Shown in pieces: positions 6,741 to 12,192 of a stretch of 12,192 nucleotides of DNA. The position numbers and the translations under genes are program-made. This DNA comes from JOPF136 sp035517515 (GTDB lineage: Bacteria > Acidobacteriota > Terriglobia > Acidiferrales > UBA7541): contig DATIYQ010000296.1 in the NCBI GenBank assembly GCA_035517515.1, positions 1 through 12,192 of the forward strand, given 5' to 3'. The first letter of the stretch is position 1. Each line of letters opens with the position of its first letter. The notes beneath the pieces are model-generated. The model was not told the DNA's origin, searched no databases, and worked only from the letters and a program-made list of their open reading frames with translations.

Positions 6741-6763
6741 TTTTCGGGGCACAGCCCCGAAGA
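6741..6763 (+). terminator. Strong hairpin between the Cys-rich gene and the TonB receptor gene (terminator or attenuator candidate)
   Basis: TTCGGGGC (6743-6750) and GCCCCGAA (6754-6761) form a perfect 8-bp stem over an ACA loop, extendable by a wobble and a T-A pair. It starts 12 nt after the upstream stop codon. The downstream sequence has only CCTTTATT some 12 nt later, so termination would be weak. It may reduce read-through or protect the 3' end of the upstream message. Confidence 0.4.
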
Positions 6764-6809
6764 CTCGCTGCAGCCTTTATTCCGGCCGCGTGTGTGCTGG
6801 CGGGAGGCG

Positions 6810-6833
6810 CCTGGCGCGCGCATGCGCTCCAGG
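6810..6833 (+). other. Leader hairpin upstream of the TonB receptor gene
   Basis: CCTGG (6810-6814) pairs with CCAGG (6829-6833). After one C-T mismatch, GCGC (6816-6819) pairs with GCGC (6824-6827), closing a GCAT loop. It lies 50 nt before the start at 6884. No known riboswitch consensus was recognised in the leader. Confidence 0.25.
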
Positions 6834-6868
6834 ACGATGCCGCGCCATGCTGCCGGCGCAGGGACCAC

Positions 6869-6874
6869 GGGGGA
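6869..6874 (+). promoter_or_regulatory. Ribosome binding site of the TonB receptor gene
   Basis: GGGGGA ends 9 nt before the ATG at 6884, followed by a purine-rich GAAGAA. It favours 6884 over the other in-frame starts at 6794 and 6896. Confidence 0.45.
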
Positions 6875-6883
6875 TCTGAAGAA

Positions 6884-9139
6884 ATGTCGAACTGCATGAA
6901 GAATCTGCGAGCGAGCATACTGCTGGCCGCGGCTGTGCTCTGGATGGCGCCGCGCGCCCGGGCCACGGCGTTTGGCACGGTGCGCGGGGTGGTGCACGAT
7001 GCGCAGCACCGGCCCGTGCAAAATGCGAAGGTGGTGCTGAAGGAAAACTCCTCCCAAATGGAGCGGGCGGTGCAGACCAGCGCGAGCGGCGAATTCGCCT
7101 TTGACGCCGTGACGCTGGGCGCCTACACGCTGGAAGTGTCTGCGGCGGGATTCCGCACGGAAACACAAACCATGACCGTGCTCTCCGGCACCGCGCCGAT
7201 TTTACATTTCCAACTACAAGTGGCCACGCAAACCCAGTCCGTGACGGTGAGCGCGCAGGCCGCTCCGGCGCAAACGGAGTCGTTTACACCGACCACAACG
7301 GTGACCCGCGAGGCCATCAACGAGACGCCGGGCGCCGCTCGCGCCAACAGCCTGGCCACCATTACCGATTACGTTCCCGGCGCCTACTATACGCACGATC
7401 AACTGCACGTGCGGGGAGGGCACCAGGTGAGCTGGCTGATTGACGGCGTGCCCATTCCGAACACGAACATCGCCAGCAACCTGGGGCCGCAGATTGCGCC
7501 GCGGGATATCGACAGCATCGAGATGCAGCGCGGCAGCTACCAGGCGGATTACGGAGACCGGACCTACGGGATCTTCGATGTCGCCCCGCGCACGGGCTTC
7601 GAAAGCAACCGCATGGCCGAGCTGACCCTGACTGCCGGAAACTTCTATCAGACCGACGATCAGCTCAGTTTTTCCGACCACACCAGCCGTTTTGCGTATT
7701 ACGCCAGCCTGAGCGGAAACCGCAGCAATCTGGGATTGCAGACGCCGACCAGCGCGGTGCTCCATGACGCGGACAACGGCTACGGGGGATTCGCATCGCT
7801 GATCTGGAATGCGGACCCGAAGGATCAGGTGCGGGTGGTGGCCCAGGCGCGCCAGGATTTCTACCAGGTGCCCTTCGACCCCAACGACCCCAACAACAGC
7901 CCCGGCGAATTCCTCTCGGATTCGAATCTCGAGAAGGACAACTTCGCCGCGGTCACCTGGGTGCGCACCATCAGCCCGGGACTTCTGTTCACCATCTCCC
8001 CCTTCTACCACTTCAACAGCGTGGACTATGGCAGCAGCCCGCTCGATTACCCCAGCTCGACCACGGAGGACCGATCTTCAAAATACGAGGGCGGCCAAGC
8101 CACTCTTTCCTGGGTGAAGAAGCAGAATAACCTGCGGGTGGGGCTTTACGGCTTCGCGCAGCAGGACAACGACCTGTTCGGCCTGACGTACAACGACGGA
8201 AGCGGAACTCCTCCTATCGTGAGCACCGTGCATCCGGATGGCGGCCTTTTTGCGCTCTATGCGGATGACCAATTCAAGCTGACCTCGTGGCTGACGCTCT
8301 CCGGGGGCTTGCGCTACTCGCACTTTGGAGGGGGCGTGGTGGAGGATGCGGTGGACCCACGGGTAGGTATTTCCCTGCGCATCCCAAGACTGAACTGGGT
8401 GTTCAGGGCGTTTTACGGGCACTTCTACCAGGCTCCGCCACTGGCCACGCTCTCCGGCCCGTTGCTGGATTACATCACCAGCGTGCAGCAGCTCAGCTAT
8501 CTGCCGCTGAAGGGCGAGCGCGACGAGGAGTTTCAATACGGGGTCACCATTCCGCTGAAGCGATGGACGCTGGACGCCGACACCTTTCTCACCCGGGCCA
8601 GCAATTATTTTGACCACAGCAATCTGAACAACTCGGATGTGTTCTTCCCCATCAACGTCCAGGGAGCGCGCATCAGCGCCTGGGAGCTGACGCTGCGCTC
8701 GCCGCGCATCGCCGGGCGCGCGCAGGTGTACCTCACCTACTCCAACCAGTTGGCGCAGGGCTACGGGGTGATCACCGGCGGGTTATTCGAACCCATGCCC
8801 AACCCCGGTTATTTCCTGCTGGACCACGACCAGCGCAATACCCTGCACGCGGGCGGAAATTACGCCTTGCCCTGGCGGTCCTATCTCTCCACCGATGTTT
8901 ATTACGGCTCCGGCTTCACCAATGGAGACGCGCCGCCGGGACCGGAGCACCTGGCCGCGCACACGACGTGCGACTTGGCGCTGGGGAAAAATTTCGGAGA
9001 GAGTTTCTCCGTCTCGGTCCAGGCGCTCAATGTTAGCAACCTGAGAATTCTGCTGGACAACAGCTTCACCTTCGGGGGAACGCATTTTATCAACCCGCGG
9101 GAGGTTTACGTGCAGTTGCGTTACCGGTTCCACTATTAG
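6884..9139 (+). CDS. TonB-dependent outer-membrane receptor with N-terminal carboxypeptidase-regulatory-like domain
   Basis: This 751-residue outer-membrane receptor would import a specific ligand using TonB/ExbBD energy. In order: signal peptide (about 5-28); a beta-sandwich of the CarboxypepD_reg-like type (30-112; GTVRGVVHDAQHRPVQNAKV start, ASGEFAFDAV, LGAYTLEVSAAGF); a TonB-box-like QSVTVSA (118-124); a plug domain (about 137-240) with LHVRGGHQVSWLIDGVPIP and IDSIEMQRGSYQADYGDR; then a barrel of alternating aromatic-rich strands to the end, closing with YVQLRYRFHY and a terminal aromatic residue as expected for Bam recognition. This architecture is abundant in Acidobacteriota and Bacteroidota. 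The substrate is not readable from sequence. The preceding Cys-rich protein suggests a metal, though no Met/His-rich signature like that of copper receptors is obvious, so a plant or polymer-derived ligand remains possible. The start at 6884 has a ribosome binding site; an ORF start at 6794 adds a non-signal-like stretch. It converges on the prenyl synthase gene. Confidence 0.9.
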   Translation: MSNCMKNLRASILLAAAVLWMAPRARATAFGTVRGVVHDAQHRPVQNAKVVLKENSSQMERAVQTSASGEFAFDAVTLGAYTLEVSAAGFRTETQTMTVLSGTAPILHFQLQVATQTQSVTVSAQAAPAQTESFTPTTTVTREAINETPGAARANSLATITDYVPGAYYTHDQLHVRGGHQVSWLIDGVPIPNTNIASNLGPQIAPRDIDSIEMQRGSYQADYGDRTYGIFDVAPRTGFESNRMAELTLTAGNFYQTDDQLSFSDHTSRFAYYASLSGNRSNLGLQTPTSAVLHDADNGYGGFASLIWNADPKDQVRVVAQARQDFYQVPFDPNDPNNSPGEFLSDSNLEKDNFAAVTWVRTISPGLLFTISPFYHFNSVDYGSSPLDYPSSTTEDRSSKYEGGQATLSWVKKQNNLRVGLYGFAQQDNDLFGLTYNDGSGTPPIVSTVHPDGGLFALYADDQFKLTSWLTLSGGLRYSHFGGGVVEDAVDPRVGISLRIPRLNWVFRAFYGHFYQAPPLATLSGPLLDYITSVQQLSYLPLKGERDEEFQYGVTIPLKRWTLDADTFLTRASNYFDHSNLNNSDVFFPINVQGARISAWELTLRSPRIAGRAQVYLTYSNQLAQGYGVITGGLFEPMPNPGYFLLDHDQRNTLHAGGNYALPWRSYLSTDVYYGSGFTNGDAPPGPEHLAAHTTCDLALGKNFGESFSVSVQALNVSNLRILLDNSFTFGGTHFINPREVYVQLRYRFHY

Positions 9140-9198
9140 GGCGAGAGCGGGAAAAACCAAATCGCGCGGAAGCGGGGGCCGGGGCGGATGCCGCGGCG

Positions 9199-10218
9199 CT
9201 AGCTCTCGCGGTCGAGGAGAAAATCCGGTACGGCGAGCAGGGCACGCCGGAACTCACTTTCCACGGCGCCGGGGAGGCTGGCCTTGGCCTGGGCCGCGTA
9301 GTCCTGGGCCAGCGCGCGGGCGCGGGCGATGGCTCCGTTGCTGCGGACAAACTCCAGGATCTGGGCGGGCTGGACGCTGCGGAAATCGCGCTCTTCGAGC
9401 ACCGTAGCCACGAGTTTCCGTTCCGCGGGACGGGCGTGCTCCAGCGCGTAGATGAGCGGAAGCGTGACCTTTCCTTCCTTCAAATCGCTCAGCACCGGCT
9501 TGCCGATTTTCTCCGCGTCGGCGGTGAAATCGAGCAGGTCGTCCACCAACTGGAAAGCCAGCCCGGCAAACCGGCCGTAATCGGCCAGGCCCTGCTCGGT
9601 TTCCGGGTCCTGGGCGGCGAGCACCGCGCCCAGTTGCGCGCAGCCGGTAAATAAACAGGCGGTCTTGCGGTAGGAAAGCTCCATGGCCTGGCGGTCGGAA
9701 ATGTCCATGCGGCCGATCAGGTCGAGCTGAAGCAGCTCGCCTTCCACCATATTCTGGGTGAGCTCGATGAGCACGTCCAGGATGCGGAAGTTTCTCTCGC
9801 GCATGGCCAGTTGAAAGGCCTGCATGTACAGCCAGTCGCCGGAGAGCACGCTGCGGTGATTGCCCCAGCGGGCATTGGCGGAGGGACGGCCGCGGCGCAG
9901 TCCGGCCTCGTCAATCACGTCGTCGTGGATCAGGGTGGCGGTGTGGATCATCTCCACCACGGCGCCCAGCCGGATGGTGCTGGCGCCGCGGTAGCCGCAC
10001 AGGCCGGCGGAAAGCAACAGGAGCGCGGGACGCAGGCGTTTCCCGCCGCCTTCGATTACATAGGAACCGATCTCCGCGACCGCGGGAATGGCTTCGGCGT
10101 TCTGGGCGGCAATCTCCTGCTCGACGCGCGCCAGGTCGTCACGCACCAAATCGAAAATCTCGCGCACGGTGAGCAGAGGAATCTCAACCTCCCGAATTCG
10201 CCACGCCAGAGCCGGCAA
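9199..10218 (-). CDS. ispB: Long-chain trans-polyprenyl diphosphate synthase (IspB-like)
   Basis: This cytoplasmic prenyltransferase condenses isopentenyl diphosphate units onto an allylic primer to make the side chain of a respiratory quinone. Both aspartate-rich motifs are intact: DDVID (99-103) and DDLLD (226-230). The substrate-binding GGGKRLRP is at 57-64, and the product-floor region reads HTATLIHDD. Small residues (Ala94, Thr95) four to five positions before the first Asp fit a long-chain (about C40) product, as in E. coli octaprenyl synthase, which the sequence resembles closely throughout. Menaquinone is the likely destination, by inference from the suspected phylum. The furthest start is a TTG at 10218, 35 nt inside tatD, with AGGGGAG 12 nt upstream. 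A GTG at 10167 would give 322 residues, close to IspB's length, but has its GGGAGG 20 nt away. The true start is uncertain. It is translated with tatD and metG as a minus-strand cluster. Confidence 0.9.
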   Translation of the reverse strand: MPALAWRIREVEIPLLTVREIFDLVRDDLARVEQEIAAQNAEAIPAVAEIGSYVIEGGGKRLRPALLLLSAGLCGYRGASTIRLGAVVEMIHTATLIHDDVIDEAGLRRGRPSANARWGNHRSVLSGDWLYMQAFQLAMRERNFRILDVLIELTQNMVEGELLQLDLIGRMDISDRQAMELSYRKTACLFTGCAQLGAVLAAQDPETEQGLADYGRFAGLAFQLVDDLLDFTADAEKIGKPVLSDLKEGKVTLPLIYALEHARPAERKLVATVLEERDFRSVQPAQILEFVRSNGAIARARALAQDYAAQAKASLPGAVESEFRRALLAVPDFLLDRES

Positions 10219-11014
10219 TTTCGCCGTCGGCTCCCCTGAGCCGGAACAGTGCCCTGAAGTTTTCCGCAGTCTGCCTGGCGCACTCGTCTTCCGGTAAGTG
10301 TCTCACAGACGCCAGCGTTCTTGCCACTTCCCGCACATAGCAGGGCTCGTTGCGTTTTCCCCGCCGCCCCTGGGGCGAAAGGAAGGGAGAATCGGTTTCG
10401 ATCAGGAGGGATTCCAGGGGCAGAGCCGCGGCAACCTCCCGCAGCGGCTGCGATTTGGGATAGGTGACGTTGCCCGCAAAGGAGATGCGGAATCCCATGT
10501 CCAAACCGCGCCGGGCATCTTCCAGGGTGCCGCTGAAACAGTGGAAGATCCCGCCCTGGCCGGAGCTGCGCCAATCGCTCTCCAGGATTTCCAGGCAATC
10601 GGGCCAGGCTTCGCGGCAATGGATGATCACCGGCCTGCGGACGGTGCGGGCCAGCGCCAACTGCTCGCGGAAGACGCGCTGCTGAACGTCGCGTGGAGAG
10701 TAGTCGTAATGATAGTCCAGGCCGATCTCCCCCCAGGCCAGCACGCGCGGGTGCAGGGCAAAGGCCTCCGCCTCCTGCAGGTGCCGCGCAGTCGCCAGGT
10801 GCGCTTCGTGGGGATGAATGCCTACGGTGGCGTAAATCCAGGAGTGCTGCTCGGCGAAAGGGAGCGCGGCTCCGAGCTGATCGGGGCCGGCCGCGCTGCC
10901 GATGGCCAGGATGGTGGATACGCCCGCTTCGCGCGCGCGGGAGAGCACGGCGTCGCGATCCGCATCGAAATCGGCGACGTCGAGATGGGCGTGGGAGTCG
11001 ATTAGGCCGAGCAT
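10184..11014 (-). CDS. tatD: TatD family metal-dependent hydrolase (putative DNase)
   Basis: This 276-residue TIM-barrel metallohydrolase belongs to the TatD/YcfH/YabD family, which has 3'-exonuclease/deoxyribonuclease activity on DNA and roles in repair or turnover. The metal ligands are present: His8 and His10 in LIDSHAHLD, Glu96 in GEIGLDYHYD, His132 in IIHCREA, His158 in FHCFSG and Asp208 in IETDSP. The length is standard. The ATG at 11014 gives the expected M-x-LIDSHAH beginning; the open frame to 11077 adds a hydrophobic stretch translated from the intergenic repeat and is rejected. No Shine-Dalgarno is obvious. The gene lies 79 bp after metG and overlaps the next gene, matching the metG-tatD pairing seen in many bacteria. 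It has no relation to protein export despite its name. Confidence 0.92.
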   Translation of the reverse strand: MLGLIDSHAHLDVADFDADRDAVLSRAREAGVSTILAIGSAAGPDQLGAALPFAEQHSWIYATVGIHPHEAHLATARHLQEAEAFALHPRVLAWGEIGLDYHYDYSPRDVQQRVFREQLALARTVRRPVIIHCREAWPDCLEILESDWRSSGQGGIFHCFSGTLEDARRGLDMGFRISFAGNVTYPKSQPLREVAAALPLESLLIETDSPFLSPQGRRGKRNEPCYVREVARTLASVRHLPEDECARQTAENFRALFRLRGADGEIAGSGVANSGG

Positions 11015-11048
11015 CGCAAGACCGAAGAGAACGGCGAAGAAACAGATA

Positions 11049-11087
11049 GCGCAGAGGCACAGAGGGCGCAGAGACACGCAGAGAGAA
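11049..11087. repeat. Degenerate CAGAG short repeat between metG and tatD
   Basis: CAGAG occurs four times, at 11052, 11060, 11069 and 11079, in imperfect 8-10 bp units with GC or AC separators. It fills the gap between the metG stop and the tatD start. From memory, similar CTCTG/CAGAG runs occur in intergenic regions of several environmental bacterial phyla; family membership cannot be confirmed here. Confidence 0.6.
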
Positions 11088-11093
11088 GCGGGC

Positions 11094-12192
11094 TCACTTC
11101 AGCCTCGAGCCTACCGGCGCGTCTTCGTGGAAGCCAACCAGCACCGGGCGGCCCTCCGGGCCCACGTTGGCGGCGATGACCATGCCATTCGATTCCACGC
11201 CGCGAAGCTTGCGCGGGGCCAGATTGATCACCACGGCGACGCGGCGGCCCACGAGCTTTTCCGGCTCGTAAAATTGGGCGATGCCGGCAACGATCTGGCG
11301 CACCTCGGTACCGATGTCCACCATGAGCTTCAGGATTTTGTCCGCGCCGGGGATGCGCTCGGCGGATTTGATCTCGCCCACGCGCATCTCCACTTTCATG
11401 AAATCGTCGATGGTGATTTTACCGTCGCCGGGCGGCGGGGCGGCGGCGGGAACGGCGGCCGCCGGCTTCGCGGGTTCGGCGGGCTTGGCCGCGCCTTCGG
11501 AGCGAATCTGTTCTTCCATTTCTTCCATCCTTTCGAGCGCTTCTTCCTTCTGCACGCGCGGGAAAATTCCTTCACTCTTTTGAATAACCTCGCCGGGCTT
11601 CAATCCGCCCCAGGCGAGCGCGGAAATCTGCTGCGCGGCCAGCGGAGAATGCAATCCGAGCTGGGCCCAGATTTTTCCGGTGGCGTGCGGAAGAACCGGA
11701 TGAGCGAGCACGGCGACCACGCGCAGCAGTTCCGCGGCGTTATACAGAACTCCAGCCAGCTCCCCGCGCCGCCCGGGATCCGCGGCCATGGCCCAGGGCT
11801 TGGTCTCGGTGAGATATTTATCGGCTGCCGCCACCAAGCGCCAGATTTCCTGGAGGCCCTGGGAGAACGCGTAGGCGTCGAACGCCTGCTGGTACGCGGC
11901 GGCCACTTCCCGCCATTCCACTTCAAAAGGGTTTGCCGGCTGGCTGCCGGTGGCCACCGGTTCCGGAATGACGCCGCCGAAGTTTTGCTCAATCATGGCG
12001 AGCACGCGGCTGGCAAAGTTGCCCAGGCCGTTGGCGAGGTCGCTGTTGTACCGCGTGACCAGGGAGTCGAGGCTGAAGCTGCCGTCCTGCCCGAAGACCA
12101 TTTCGCGGAGCAGGAAGTAGCGGAGCGCATCCACGCCCAGCACGGTGGCAGCAGGCTGGGCCATGCGGATATTGCCGCGCGATTTGGACATC
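11094..12192 (-). CDS. metG: Methionyl-tRNA synthetase, C-terminal part (N-terminus outside the window)
   Basis: The 3' part of the gene for the cytoplasmic enzyme that charges tRNA-Met, cut by the window end. The first visible codons encode MSKSRGN, and the last base of the window is compatible with the lysine of KMSKS, the class I catalytic loop. So the Rossmann domain lies outside and 365 residues are visible. Next comes the helical anticodon-binding domain (about 15-200), including the typical RYNSDLANGLGN and ETKPW. A Glu-rich helix and an Ala/Pro/Lys-rich linker (about 214-256) follow, then an appended EMAP/Trbp111-type OB-fold tRNA-binding domain (257-365; DFMKVEMRVGEI, RQIVAGIA, NLAPRKLRGVESNGM). 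Such domains dimerise the enzyme and bind tRNA non-specifically. It is first in the visible minus-strand cluster with tatD and the prenyl synthase gene. Confidence 0.95.
   Translation of the reverse strand, partial: MSKSRGNIRMAQPAATVLGVDALRYFLLREMVFGQDGSFSLDSLVTRYNSDLANGLGNFASRVLAMIEQNFGGVIPEPVATGSQPANPFEVEWREVAAAYQQAFDAYAFSQGLQEIWRLVAAADKYLTETKPWAMAADPGRRGELAGVLYNAAELLRVVAVLAHPVLPHATGKIWAQLGLHSPLAAQQISALAWGGLKPGEVIQKSEGIFPRVQKEEALERMEEMEEQIRSEGAAKPAEPAKPAAAVPAAAPPPGDGKITIDDFMKVEMRVGEIKSAERIPGADKILKLMVDIGTEVRQIVAGIAQFYEPEKLVGRRVAVVINLAPRKLRGVESNGMVIAANVGPEGRPVLVGFHEDAPVGSRLK

Noticed and set aside
6729..6883. Possible riboswitch (cobalamin or metal) ahead of the TonB receptor gene
   Set aside because: No conserved cobalamin box or other known aptamer core was found; only two simple hairpins are visible.
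6328..7168. Minus-strand open frames covering the Cys-rich gene and receptor start
   Set aside because: The translations are Arg/Pro/Ala-rich and lack domains or a credible start; the signal-peptide-bearing plus-strand genes explain the region.
11015..11077. N-terminal extension of TatD that looks like a membrane segment
   Set aside because: It is translated from the CAGAG repeat and the intergenic gap; TatD proteins are cytoplasmic and begin right before LIDSHAH.
1..12192. tRNA, rRNA, CRISPR array, insertion sequence or phage elements
   Set aside because: None was seen: every gap is under about 165 bases, without cloverleaf-like or regularly spaced repeats, and no transposase or integrase motif appears.

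Overview
The window is a high-GC bacterial chromosome segment with nine protein genes, no RNA gene, no insertion sequence and no CRISPR array. The encoded proteins point to a diderm: a POTRA protein, a TonB-dependent receptor with an N-terminal carboxypeptidase-regulatory-like domain, and several signal peptides. The receptor architecture and the metG-tatD-polyprenyl synthase order fit Acidobacteriota or a near relative. That assignment is inference from gene content, since no marker gene is present.

Layout, left to right. A barrel-less protein made of POTRA-like repeats (3-1322, +) converges on a secreted trypsin-like protease of unusual architecture (1375-2949, -). A divergent intergenic region with a plausible protease promoter leads to larE (3091-3918, +), a sulfur-insertion enzyme. 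Next is an exported DUF4097-type protein built from about 18-residue Gly-Ser-Gly repeats (4050-5066, +), preceded by two perfect 10-bp palindromes. It converges on a zinc-dependent histone-deacetylase-family enzyme (5209-6132, -). Divergent from that is a small exported cysteine-rich protein (6297-6728, +), followed by a TonB-dependent receptor (6884-9139, +). The last part is a minus-strand housekeeping cluster read right to left: the 3' part of metG (cut by the window end at its KMSKS motif), tatD, and a long-chain polyprenyl diphosphate synthase.

Functionally, the left half is mostly envelope biology plus isolated metabolic enzymes whose usual partners (larB/larC, acuA/acuB) are not in view. 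The pair at 6297-9139 is the most interesting part. A secreted Cys-rich protein carrying a CPMH motif sits directly upstream of an outer-membrane receptor, which suggests metal (possibly copper) handling, but the substrate is not proven by sequence. The housekeeping cluster is ordinary, apart from a short degenerate CAGAG repeat between metG and tatD and a 35-nt tatD/synthase overlap if the upstream TTG start is used.

No gene-free stretch exceeds about 165 bases. Several starts lack a clear Shine-Dalgarno, so start codons are less certain than stops. Many long open frames antisense to real genes are GC-rich shadows and are omitted.
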